Shown in pieces: positions 1 through 6,765 of a DNA stretch of 7,726 nt. The stretch's first letter is position 1, and each line of letters begins with the position of its first letter. The notes below the pieces were generated by a model. It saw only the letters and a list, made by a program, of their open reading frames with translations. It made no database searches and was not told where the DNA came from. The translations under genes and the position numbers were made by a program. Source of the DNA: Nautiliaceae bacterium (GTDB taxonomy: Bacteria; Campylobacterota; Campylobacteria; Campylobacterales; Nautiliaceae); contig JALTBU010000079.1 of assembly GCA_027008345.1 (NCBI GenBank), positions 1-7,726 on the forward strand. Direction: 5' to 3'.

Positions 1-1
1 T

Positions 2-1024
2 AAAATTTTAGTTGCTTTAAAAGGATATGCCGCTTGGGCTACTTTTGATTTATTAGAAAAATATTTAAGCGGTGCTACTGCAAGCGGGCTTTGGGAAGCA
101 AAGCTTGGAGCGATGAAGCCTTGGGAAGTTCATACATATTCTCCTGCTTTTAAAGATGATGAAATTGATGAAATAGCTGATATTTCTCATACTGTTGTAT
201 TTAATTCATTTTCTCAGCTTGAAAGATTTGAAGAAAGAGTAAAAGATAAAGCATTAATCGGACTTAGAGTAAATCCAGGAGTTTCATCTGCACCTGTTGC
301 ACTTTATGACCCGTGCGCACCTTACAGCAGACTTGGAATTACAAAAGAAAATTTTAAAGCTGAAAAGCTCAAAAATGTAAGCGGACTTCATTTCCACGCA
401 CTTTGCGAACAGCTTGATACTGCACTTGAAAAAACACTTGAAGGATTTGAGAAGAATTTTGGTGAATATTTAAGAGATTTAGAATGGGTTAATTTTGGAG
501 GTGGTCATCATATAACAAGAAAAGAATATAATGTTGATAATTTGATTAAATTAATTAAAGAATTCAAAAACAGATATCCAAATATTAAAGATGTTTATTT
601 AGAACCTGGCGAAGCAGTGGGACTTAATGCAGGGTATTTAGAAGCAGAAGTTTTGGATATTATTGATAACGGAATGAAAATAGCTATTCTTGATACCTCA
701 GCAGAAGCTCATATGCCAGATGTCCTTGCTATGCCTTATCGCCCAGAAGTCAGAGGTGCAGGAAAACCCGGAGAGAAAAAATATACTTATAGATTTGGCG
801 GAGTAACTTGTCTTGCAGGTGATGTTATAGGGGATTACAGTTTTGATGAGCCTCTTAAAATTGGAGATAGAGTAATTTTTGAAGATATGGCAATTTATAC
901 AATGGTTAAAAATACTGCATTTAACGGGATTAAATTACCAAGTATTGTGATTAAAAGAAAAAATGGCGAGTTTTATGTATCAAGAGAATTTCATTATGAA
1001 GATTTTAGAGACAGGCTTAGTTAG
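2..1024 (+). CDS. nspC: Carboxynorspermidine/carboxyspermidine decarboxylase NspC (5' end cut by window)
   Basis: This is a PLP-dependent fold-III (alanine-racemase-like) decarboxylase that converts carboxyspermidine or carboxynorspermidine to spermidine or norspermidine in the cytoplasm. It is the last step of the alternative spermidine route used by Campylobacterota. The frame is open from base 2, so the first ATG inside the window (113) is internal: the codons before it encode VALKGYAAW, which carries the expected PLP Schiff-base lysine (residue 7 of the visible part). Counting from base 2, further family landmarks are GLHFH (128-132), the glycine-rich phosphate-binding GGGHH (166-170), EPGEA (201-205), and TCLAGD with the second-subunit catalytic cysteine at C270. 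About 340 residues are visible; the family is usually about 375-385, so roughly 35-45 N-terminal residues lie outside. The usual partner, carboxyspermidine dehydrogenase, is not in the window. The match covers the whole visible length and looks intact; the diamine versus triamine product cannot be decided from sequence. Confidence 0.93.
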   Translation, partial: KILVALKGYAAWATFDLLEKYLSGATASGLWEAKLGAMKPWEVHTYSPAFKDDEIDEIADISHTVVFNSFSQLERFEERVKDKALIGLRVNPGVSSAPVALYDPCAPYSRLGITKENFKAEKLKNVSGLHFHALCEQLDTALEKTLEGFEKNFGEYLRDLEWVNFGGGHHITRKEYNVDNLIKLIKEFKNRYPNIKDVYLEPGEAVGLNAGYLEAEVLDIIDNGMKIAILDTSAEAHMPDVLAMPYRPEVRGAGKPGEKKYTYRFGGVTCLAGDVIGDYSFDEPLKIGDRVIFEDMAIYTMVKNTAFNGIKLPSIVIKRKNGEFYVSREFHYEDFRDRLS

Positions 1025-1059
1025 TGGTTAATGGGTAGATGGGAAGATGAGTAAATGGG
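1020..1059 (+). repeat. Imperfect 8-bp tandem repeat, consensus TARATGGG
   Basis: Read in 8-base steps from 1028 the sequence gives ttaatggg, tagatggg, aagatgag and taaatggg. A degenerate further unit, gttagtgg, at 1020-1027 overlaps the nspC stop codon. The G-runs stand out in AT-rich surroundings and give GG, GGG, GGG and GGG on the nspC-sense strand. It could be a small slippage-prone microsatellite or a weak two-tier G-quadruplex in the nspC 3' UTR. No function is shown, and four degenerate units are close to what chance could produce. Confidence 0.5.
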
Positions 1060-1137
1060 TTTAAAAATCAATAAGTTAGTGTGGAGTTTTTCAGCTTTAA
1101 ATTATAATTATTGAGTTTTATCTTTTAAGAATAAATC

Positions 1138-1162
1138 AGGAAACAGAAAGTTTCCTATTTTT
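1138..1162. terminator. Hairpin terminator shared by convergent nspC and the minus-strand gene
   Basis: A perfect 7-bp stem, AGGAAAC (1138-1144) and GTTTCCT (1150-1156), encloses a 5-nt loop AGAAA. On the plus strand it is followed by ATTTTTGTGTTTT, a good U-rich tail for nspC. On the minus strand the stem overlaps the last bases of the stop codon of the 1155-1847 gene and is followed by GATTTATTCTT, a weaker U-rich tail. The hairpin is therefore best read as a bidirectional terminator between two converging genes. Its stability was judged by eye. Confidence 0.7.
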
Positions 1163-1847
1163 GTGTTTTCATAGAAAAAAATGCAATTGTTGCTATTATC
1201 CATCCTATAAATATCAAAATACCTCCGATAAAAATAACTGTTAAAATACCTCCCCAAAAAAATGTATTAGCTGCTGTTTTAAAAAGTGTCTCTCCTGTTA
1301 GCTCATAAACAGACATAAATATTTTTTTGTAATAAATACCTGTTAAAATACCAAGTCCCACAAAAATCAAGTAACCTAAAAACATCAAAGTGTCGGATTG
1401 GTTTATTACTGCATTTACCGCTACTGCTCCAAGTATCGCTGAAAGTATTATATCGATTATTAAAATTATTAGCCAGTTTTTAAGTATCTCTTTTGTAGGG
1501 TCTTTATCTGAGAGTTTTTTAAAAGCGATTGTAAGAAGAATAAGTCCCACAAGATACAAAGCAAGTCCGATATAAGGTATCCAGCTAAGAAGAATAAAAA
1601 GAGCTCCGAGTCCTCCAAAATATTTAATGTTTGATTCCATATTAATGGCACTTATAAGATCAGGCTTTGGGGCTTCTATTAAATAAATGTTTTTTGCTTT
1701 GTTTTCTTCTGTTTCGAAATCTACTGTCATTCCTTTTACAGGCGGCACTTTTTCTTTCCATTCATTTAAATCAAATTCATATCTTTCACCTTTGTCGCTT
1801 AATATAATGCCTCTTTTTTCTTCAACAGCTAAAATTTTTCCTTTCAT
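1155..1847 (-). CDS. OB-fold/cold-shock-like domain fused to a DUF996-like membrane protein
   Basis: The product is a 230-residue inner-membrane protein of unknown function. Residues 1-58 are soluble and patterned as a small five-stranded barrel (GKILAVEEKRGIIL..GERYEFDLNEW..VPPVKGMTVDFE), resembling the cold-shock/OB-like segments found at the N-terminus of several Campylobacterota membrane proteins. The classical RNP1 and RNP2 aromatic motifs are not visible, so nucleic-acid binding is not assured. Residues about 75-225 form five or six hydrophobic segments (about 78-92, 93-109, 124-147, 154-171 and 194-224, the last possibly two helices). The GGLGALFILLSWIPYIGL stretch and the Lys-rich KKLSDKDPTKEI loop recall DUF996. 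The ATG has an AAGGA ribosome site five bases upstream (1853-1857 on the opposite strand) and a -10 element just beyond. There is no signal peptide. The gene stands alone on this strand. The DUF996 assignment is by recalled pattern and is moderate; the membrane topology is firmer. Confidence 0.8.
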   Translation of the reverse strand: MKGKILAVEEKRGIILSDKGERYEFDLNEWKEKVPPVKGMTVDFETEENKAKNIYLIEAPKPDLISAINMESNIKYFGGLGALFILLSWIPYIGLALYLVGLILLTIAFKKLSDKDPTKEILKNWLIILIIDIILSAILGAVAVNAVINQSDTLMFLGYLIFVGLGILTGIYYKKIFMSVYELTGETLFKTAANTFFWGGILTVIFIGGILIFIGWIIATIAFFSMKTQK

Positions 1848-1865
1848 TTTTTTCCTTTTTTACAA

Positions 1866-1875
1866 ATTATAGCAA
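1866..1875 (-). promoter_or_regulatory. Extended -10 promoter for the minus-strand membrane gene
   Basis: Read on the minus strand this is TTGCTATAAT, a consensus TATAAT with the upstream TG of an extended -10 box. Transcription would start around 1859, leaving a leader of about a dozen bases that includes the AAGGA ribosome site. Upstream there is no convincing -35, only AT-rich sequence with short T runs, as is typical of sigma-70 promoters in Campylobacterota. Confidence 0.65.
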
Positions 1876-1920
1876 GTTTTTAATGTTTAATTAATATTTT
1901 ACTTTTATTCTCTATCTTTA

Positions 1921-1926
1921 TATAAT
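1921..1926 (+). promoter_or_regulatory. -10 box of the topA operon promoter
   Basis: TATAAT lies 20 bases before the topA start codon, preceded by ATCTTTA and by spaced T-runs (about 1877-1881, 1897-1900 and 1903-1906) instead of a -35 hexamer. A start near 1933 would leave a leader of about 14 nt with the AAAGG ribosome site (1936-1940). It shares the 99-bp divergent region with the minus-strand promoter; the two -10 boxes are about 50 bp apart, so the two could influence each other, notably through local supercoiling. Confidence 0.65.
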
Positions 1927-1946
1927 ACCGCAAAAAAAGGTTTTGA

Positions 1947-4124
1947 GTGGGTAAGAAATTAATAATTGTTGAATCACCGGCAAAAGCAAAAACAATAAAA
2001 AATTTTTTAGGAAAAGATTATGAAGTTGTCGCAAGCAAAGGACATATCAGGGATTTGCCAAAAAGCTCTTTTGGGATAAAAATAGAAGAAGATAAATTTA
2101 TTCCTCAGTATCGCGTAACTAAAGACCATCAGCAAATTGCAAAAGAACTTAAAGAAAAAGCCAAAAAAGCGGATACTATATATATAGCAACTGATGAGGA
2201 CAGGGAAGGTGAAGCCATCGGTTATCATATTGCACATATATTAGGGAAAAATCCGACAGAGCTTCCAAGAATCGTATTTCACGAAATTACAAAAAAAGCT
2301 ATAAAAAATGCACTTGAAAATCCAAGAACGCTTGATTTAAACAGAGTTAACGCACAGCAGGCAAGACGCTTGCTTGACAGGATTGTAGGGTATAAACTAT
2401 CTCCTCTTCTTGCAAAAAAAATTCAAAGAGGACTTAGTGCAGGAAGGGTTCAAAGCTCTGCTTTAAAACTTGTAGTTGATAGAGAAAGAGAAATTAGAGA
2501 ATTTAAACCTCAGGAATATTGGACTATTGAGGGAATTTTTAAAAAAATTGAAGGTAATTTAATCAGATATAACGGTAAAAAACTTGATAAATTTGATATC
2601 AAAACAAAAGATGAAGCTGAAAAAATAGTAAATGAATTAAAACCTTTAAGTTATAAAGTATCAAAAATTGAGAAAAAAATAACAACTGTTAAATCTCCCG
2701 CTCCTTTTATGACATCTACTCTTCAACAGGTTGCAAGTAGTGAACTTGGATTTTCTCCTAAAAAAACGATGAGTATTGCACAAAAACTTTATGAAGGGGT
2801 AAAAACTCCTGTTGGTGAGAGTGGGATTATCACATATATGAGAACGGACAGTTTGAATATTGCAGATGAGGCGCAAAAAGCGGCTCTTGAAATAATTAAA
2901 CAAACTGTCGGTGAAGAATATGCAGAACCTAAAACTTATAAAACTAAATCAAGCTCTGCCCAAGAAGCACATGAAGCGATAAGGCCTGTTGATGTTAGAC
3001 TTACACCTGAGGATCTTAAAAATTATTTAACAAAAGATGAACTGAAACTTTATACACTTATTTATAATAGATTTTTAGCATCTCAGATGAAAGATGCAAA
3101 GTTTGAGACTCAAAACATATTTATTACAAATGAAAAAGGTGAATTTAAAATAAGCGGAAGAAAACTTGTATTTGATGGATTTTATAAAGTTTACGGCAAG
3201 CCAAGTGCTGATACCCTTTTGCCTGAATTTAATGAAGGGGAAGAGTTAAAACCTGATAATATTAAAGCGACTCAGCATTTTACAAAACCTCCTGAAAGAT
3301 ATACAGAAGCCAGTCTTATTAAAAAACTTGAATCACTCGGTATCGGAAGGCCTTCAACATATGCGCCGACTATTACACTCCTTCAAAACAGAAACTATGT
3401 TGAGGTAAAAGATAAAAAATTACATCCTACGGAAACAGCATTTACTGTAATTGAAACGCTTGAAAAGCATTTTCCAGATATTGTAGATGCCAATTTTACG
3501 GCTAATATGGAAGAAATGTTAGATGAAGTTGCAGGAGCCAAAAAAGACTGGCAGGAGGTATTGAAAGATTTTTACAATCCTTTTATTGAACTTATACAAA
3601 AAGGCGAAAAAGAAATTCCCTCTCAAAAAATTGCAAAACCCACAGGCGAGCCTTGTCCTCAGTGTGGTAGTGAGCTTGTTATCAGAAAAGGTAGATTTGG
3701 TGAATTTATCGCTTGCAGTAATTATCCAAAATGCAAATACACTCGTCCTCTTGAACAGGAAGAGAAAAAAACAGATGTGAAGTGTGATAAATGCGGGGCT
3801 GATATGGTTATAAAAAGAGGTAGAAGAGGTGAATTTTTGGCGTGTAGCAATTATCCTGAATGCAAAAATACAAAACCTCTTAAAGAACCTGAAAAACTTG
3901 AAGATGTAAAATGCCCTGAGTGTGGAGGAGATATAATAAAAAGAAATTCAAGAAGAGGAGAGTTTTACGGCTGTGCAAATTATCCGGACTGTAAGTTTAT
4001 TTCAAAATTCAGACCTGTAAATAAAAAATGTCCTGAGTGCGGGTATTTGATGGCTGAGAGAACATATAGAAACAAAGAGGTTTATGAATGCATAAAGTGC
4101 AAACACAGGGAAGAAAAAAATTGA
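1947..4124 (+). CDS. topA: DNA topoisomerase I (type IA)
   Basis: This enzyme relaxes negative supercoils by transient cleavage of one strand through a 5'-phosphotyrosine. The 725-residue product is full length for the family. The N-terminal TOPRIM domain (about 1-140) shows E9 in IVESPAKAKT and the acidic TDEDREGE motif (D83, D85, E87). SAGRVQS (164-170) precedes the core. The catalytic Tyr is Y297 in GIITYMRTDS with the adjacent R299, and SLGIGRPSTYAPT (463-475) closes the cleavage domain. The C-terminus holds four Cys4 zinc elements: C570/C573/C590/C596, C613/C616/C633/C639, C656/C659/C676/C682 and C695/C698/C715/C718. The start is GTG, chosen because AAAGG lies six bases upstream and MGKKLIIVESP is the expected first beta strand; no in-frame ATG exists nearby. 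It is the first gene of a probable four-gene operon, with 53 bp before the next gene and no clear terminator. Nothing suggests damage. Confidence 0.98.
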   Translation: MGKKLIIVESPAKAKTIKNFLGKDYEVVASKGHIRDLPKSSFGIKIEEDKFIPQYRVTKDHQQIAKELKEKAKKADTIYIATDEDREGEAIGYHIAHILGKNPTELPRIVFHEITKKAIKNALENPRTLDLNRVNAQQARRLLDRIVGYKLSPLLAKKIQRGLSAGRVQSSALKLVVDREREIREFKPQEYWTIEGIFKKIEGNLIRYNGKKLDKFDIKTKDEAEKIVNELKPLSYKVSKIEKKITTVKSPAPFMTSTLQQVASSELGFSPKKTMSIAQKLYEGVKTPVGESGIITYMRTDSLNIADEAQKAALEIIKQTVGEEYAEPKTYKTKSSSAQEAHEAIRPVDVRLTPEDLKNYLTKDELKLYTLIYNRFLASQMKDAKFETQNIFITNEKGEFKISGRKLVFDGFYKVYGKPSADTLLPEFNEGEELKPDNIKATQHFTKPPERYTEASLIKKLESLGIGRPSTYAPTITLLQNRNYVEVKDKKLHPTETAFTVIETLEKHFPDIVDANFTANMEEMLDEVAGAKKDWQEVLKDFYNPFIELIQKGEKEIPSQKIAKPTGEPCPQCGSELVIRKGRFGEFIACSNYPKCKYTRPLEQEEKKTDVKCDKCGADMVIKRGRRGEFLACSNYPECKNTKPLKEPEKLEDVKCPECGGDIIKRNSRRGEFYGCANYPDCKFISKFRPVNKKCPECGYLMAERTYRNKEVYECIKCKHREEKN
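3654..4100 (+). repeat. Tandem zinc-finger coding repeat in the topA 3' end
   Basis: Three units with a period of exactly 43 codons (129 nt) begin at the first Cys codon of each element (3654, 3783, 3912). A diverged fourth begins at 4029. Each of the first three has the pattern CPxCG, a basic RxGRxGEF segment, then an aromatic/CxNYPxC end. The fourth ends YECIKCKH and has lost the NYP signature. This is protein-level duplication inside one gene, not a mobile repeat. Confidence 0.85.
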
Positions 4125-4177
4125 GAATAGTAAATGAATTGAACTGGTAAAAAAAGCAATTTTAAAAGGAGAATTAT

Positions 4178-4693
4178 TTGAGAGTTGGAATAATGTCCGA
4201 TACGCATAAAAAACTCGGCCGTGCTAAAAAGGCGGTTGATTTCCTTATTGAGAAAGGGGCGGAATTTATAGTTCATGCCGGAGATATTGTAAGAGTGGAA
4301 CTTCTTGAATATTTTGAAGAAAAAAATATAAGATATGTGGCAGTTTTGGGGAATAATGATTATCATCTTTATTCAGTGACAGACAAATTTAACATTGTGA
4401 CAGAGCCATATTATTTTAAATTAGCAAATAAAACATGGAAACTTATGCATTATCCGAAATATATTTTTCCTCTTGATACTGATATTATTGTTTATGGACA
4501 TACTCATGATGTAGATATAAGTTTTAACGGTAAAAATCTTATACTCAATCCCGGAGAAGTATGTGCAAGGGACCATGGTTTTTCCACATGTATGACACTT
4601 GATATTGAAGAAAACAGATATATCGTGACTCTTTATTACAGAAAAATAGGCAGTGATGAGTGGAAGAGCAAAATTAAGGAGTTTTTACTTTGA
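4178..4693 (+). CDS. YfcE/MJ0936-type metallophosphoesterase
   Basis: The product is a 171-residue single-domain calcineurin-like phosphodiesterase, full length for this small family, probably cytoplasmic with a two-metal centre. All expected ligands are visible: D8 and H10 in MSDTH, D36 in HAGDI, N59 in GNND, H91 in MHYP, and H108 and H110 in GHTHD. Relatives hydrolyse artificial phosphodiesters; the natural substrate is generally unknown, so none is assigned. The start is TTG, supported by AAGGAG (4166-4171) six bases upstream. The alternative ATG at 4193 would delete the first beta strand and sit against the metal motif. It lies 53 bp after topA and overlaps bioB by four bases (TTGA), implying co-transcription and translational coupling. 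No signal peptide or membrane segment is present. Confidence 0.9.
   Translation: MRVGIMSDTHKKLGRAKKAVDFLIEKGAEFIVHAGDIVRVELLEYFEEKNIRYVAVLGNNDYHLYSVTDKFNIVTEPYYFKLANKTWKLMHYPKYIFPLDTDIIVYGHTHDVDISFNGKNLILNPGEVCARDHGFSTCMTLDIEENRYIVTLYYRKIGSDEWKSKIKEFLL
4676..4693 (+). promoter_or_regulatory. AAGGAG ribosome site and TTGA stop/start overlap for bioB
   Basis: AAGGAG (4676-4681) lies inside the last codons of the phosphoesterase gene, eight bases before TTG (4690-4692). The TTG shares two bases with the upstream TGA stop (4691-4693). This fixes the bioB start, because no in-frame ATG occurs before the iron-sulfur cluster cysteines. Confidence 0.8.
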
Positions 4694-5514
4694 TTTATCT
4701 TTGTGCTATATCCAATATCCGCTCCGGTGCATGTAAGGAAGACTGTAAATTTTGCACCCAAAGCGTTAAATGGGGAGCTGATATAAACAGATACAAAGAA
4801 AAAGATATAAAAACAATTGTAAATGAAGCAAAATTGGCTAAAAAGAATAAAGCAGTAGGGTTTTGTCTTGTTACAAGCGGTAAGGGGCTTGATGATAAAA
4901 CGCTTGAATATGTATGTCGTGCAAGTAAAGCAGTATTAAATGAAGTTGATATTAAAATAATTGCATGTAATGGCACTGCAAGCAAAGAATCTCTTATTGA
5001 GCTTAAAAAAGCAGGGGTTGAGATTTATAATCACAATCTTGAAACAAGCCGCGAATATTATCCTAAAATATGCTCGACACACAGCTGGGATGAAAGGTTT
5101 GAGACGTGTGAGAATGTAAAATCGGCAGGTCTTAGACTTTGCAGCGGAGGAATATTCGGACTTGGTGAGAGCGAGGAAGATTGGATTTCCCTTCTTAATT
5201 CAATAAAAAAATTAAATCCCGAGGGAATTCCTCTTAATTTTTTTATTGAAAATGAAAAACTGCCTCTTAAAGCCACGCATAACAGACAAATGGCACTTGA
5301 AATTATTAAGATGTTTAGAGAAAATTTTAAAAATTCAATTATTATGCTTGCAGGAGGAAGGGAAAAAGTTTTTGGCAATAAATTTACCGAAGGTTTAAAA
5401 GTAGGAGCTGATGCTATAATCATTGGTGATTATTTAACTACAAAAGGTGAGAAACCTGATAAAGATATAGAAATTTTAAAAAAAGAAGGGTTTAAAATAG
5501 CAAATGAGTGCTGA
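4690..5514 (+). CDS. bioB: Biotin synthase (radical SAM), compact Campylobacterota form
   Basis: BioB inserts sulfur into dethiobiotin to give biotin, using a radical-SAM [4Fe-4S] cluster and an auxiliary [2Fe-2S] cluster. The 274-residue product shows the CxxxCxxC motif at C15, C19 and C22. The [2Fe-2S] ligands by position are C59 (GFCLVTSG), C93 (IIACNG), C151 (LCSGGIFGLGE) and R224 (AGGREK). YNHNLETSREYYP (113-125) is another family signature. It is shorter than the about 346-residue E. coli enzyme at both ends but matches the about 280-residue form I recall from Helicobacter and Campylobacter, so it is compact, not truncated. TTG is the start: it overlaps the previous stop, has AAGGAG upstream, and gives MIYLCAISNIRSG, the expected N-terminus. 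No other biotin gene is in the window. The 3' end overlaps the next gene by 11 bases. Confidence 0.95.
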   Translation: MIYLCAISNIRSGACKEDCKFCTQSVKWGADINRYKEKDIKTIVNEAKLAKKNKAVGFCLVTSGKGLDDKTLEYVCRASKAVLNEVDIKIIACNGTASKESLIELKKAGVEIYNHNLETSREYYPKICSTHSWDERFETCENVKSAGLRLCSGGIFGLGESEEDWISLLNSIKKLNPEGIPLNFFIENEKLPLKATHNRQMALEIIKMFRENFKNSIIMLAGGREKVFGNKFTEGLKVGADAIIIGDYLTTKGEKPDKDIEILKKEGFKIANEC

Positions 5515-6640
5515 AATTGTTATGATAGTGACTTTGTCTATAATACTGCTTATTTCTCCATTTATAAGTAATATGTTAAAACTTCCAATTTCAATGGTTG
5601 AAATTACCCTTGGAGCCATTGCAGCGGGGCTTGGGCTTTTGCATCATAATGAAATGTTTTCACTTCTTGCGGAAGTCGGATTTTTATATCTGATGCTTTT
5701 AGCCGGAATGGAGGTTAATTTAAAAGAGCTTTTAAAGCTTGACAAGTCGGTTTTTCTTAAAGGATTTTTATTTCTGTTTATTTTGTATGCTTTAAGTATT
5801 GCTTCTGTTTTAGTGTTTAAATATTCTGTAATATTTGTTGTTATTTTGCCTTTAATTTCGATAGGTCTTATGCTTGCAATCCAACAAGAGATCGGAAAAC
5901 AGCCTTGGCTTGATTTGGCTATTAAAATAGGAGTTTTGGGTGAACTTGTATCTATTTTAGTTTTGACAATTGTAAGCGGATATTTTGAATTTGGGTTAAG
6001 TAAAGAGCTTGCATTTAATATTGGTATTTTATTTTTGTTTTTATTTATTTTGGCACTGTTTTTTATGGGACTTAGAACACTTTTTTGGTGGTTTCCAAAA
6101 CTAAAACATTATCTGATGCCAGGAAGCGATAAATATTTTCAGGATGTAAGAATTGCAATAAGTCTTTTTTTTATAATGATTGCAGTTTTGATGGTTTTAC
6201 ATCTTGATGTGGTTTTAGGTGCATTTGCAGTAGGTGTTTTTCTTACAACATTTTTTGAGCACAATAAGGATTTGGAACATAAATTGGCACCTTTTGGATT
6301 TGGATTTTTGATTACCATATTTTTTGTCCATGTCGGGAGCTCGATTGATATTTCTCAAATTTCATTATCTATGATAAAAGACAGCCTTATTTTAACCTTT
6401 TTAATGATTATTCTAAGAATTATAAGTTCTTTTTTGTTTTTTAAAGATTTAAAATTTAAAAATACAGTGCTTTTTGGCCTTTCTCTTTCAATGCCACTTA
6501 CTTTGATGATAGCAACTGCCACACTTGCTTACCAGAATAAAGTAATTAATGATTATTGGTTTACTGTATTTGTTTTTACTGCTGTTTTGGAAGTTATTAT
6601 TGTAATGCTTGGTGTTAAATTTTTACAACAAAAGAGTTAG
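5504..6640 (+). CDS. Cation:proton antiporter, Kef/CPA2-type membrane core without RCK domain
   Basis: The product is a 378-residue inner-membrane protein with about 11-12 hydrophobic helices, matching the Na+/H+ exchanger fold that swaps K+ or Na+ for protons. Family landmarks are LPISMVEITLGAIAAGLGLL (27-46), LAEVGFLYLMLLAGMEV (55-71), LDVVLGAFAVGVFL (234-247), FFVHVGSSIDIS (273-284) and the near-terminal GLSLSMPLTLMIATATL (325-341). The ion-site helix reads IGVLGELVSILVL (142-154), placing Glu147 where Kef relatives usually have Asp (QD or ND). The protein ends after the last helix, so the cytosolic RCK/TrkA-N regulatory domain of KefB/KefC is absent. The ATG lies within bioB (11-nt overlap). 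Its ribosome site is weak (GAAGGG at 5485-5490, rather far), suggesting dependence on bioB translation; M7 (5522) is an alternative start. Ion specificity cannot be read from sequence. Confidence 0.88.
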   Translation: MSAEIVMIVTLSIILLISPFISNMLKLPISMVEITLGAIAAGLGLLHHNEMFSLLAEVGFLYLMLLAGMEVNLKELLKLDKSVFLKGFLFLFILYALSIASVLVFKYSVIFVVILPLISIGLMLAIQQEIGKQPWLDLAIKIGVLGELVSILVLTIVSGYFEFGLSKELAFNIGILFLFLFILALFFMGLRTLFWWFPKLKHYLMPGSDKYFQDVRIAISLFFIMIAVLMVLHLDVVLGAFAVGVFLTTFFEHNKDLEHKLAPFGFGFLITIFFVHVGSSIDISQISLSMIKDSLILTFLMIILRIISSFLFFKDLKFKNTVLFGLSLSMPLTLMIATATLAYQNKVINDYWFTVFVFTAVLEVIIVMLGVKFLQQKS

Positions 6641-6756
6641 TTTTTTTGTGAAATTTAAATTTAATTTTTACTAAAAACTTCTCTTGTTTTTCTAAAAATT
6701 TTGAATGAGATTTTTTGTAACTTTATATTACTTGTATTTTTTCATATTTTCCCTTA
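6641..6756. other. AT-rich intergenic sequence between the antiporter gene and the gltX promoter
   Basis: I found no gene or RNA here. There is a 12-bp A/T palindrome, AAATTTAAATTT (6651-6662). There is also a weak 6-bp stem, AAAAAC (6673-6678) with GTTTTT (6686-6691), around a 7-nt loop. Either might help end the operon transcript, but neither is a convincing intrinsic terminator, since stems are nearly all A-T and no clear U-tract follows. Confidence 0.4.
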
Positions 6757-6765
6757 TGATATAAT
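6757..6765 (+). promoter_or_regulatory. gltX: Extended -10 promoter of gltX
   Basis: TGATATAAT contains a perfect TATAAT (6760-6765) with TG one base upstream. A start near 6772 leaves a leader of about 15 nt holding AAGGA (6777-6781), five bases from the ATG. No -35 hexamer is visible, only T-rich sequence. Spacing is almost the same as at the two other promoters in the window, which supports all three. Confidence 0.7.

Noticed and set aside
113..1024. nspC starting at ATG 113 as a complete 303-residue gene
   Set aside because: The frame is open to the left edge and the upstream codons encode the conserved PLP-lysine segment, so this ATG is internal.
4082..4366. 94-codon antisense frame across the topA/phosphoesterase junction
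   Set aside because: It overlaps two real genes, has no promoter or ribosome site, and shows no family resemblance.
5058..5423. 121-codon reading frame antisense to bioB
   Set aside because: It lies wholly inside a well-supported gene, has no ribosome site or recognisable domain, and is a codon-bias shadow.
6651..6662. Perfect palindrome AAATTTAAATTT as an operator
   Set aside because: It is made only of A and T in a very AT-rich gap, so it is likely by chance, and it is about 95 bp or more from the gltX -10.
6673..6691. Intrinsic terminator after the antiporter gene
   Set aside because: The 6-bp stem has a single G-C pair and the sequence after it is not a U-tract, so it is too weak to call.
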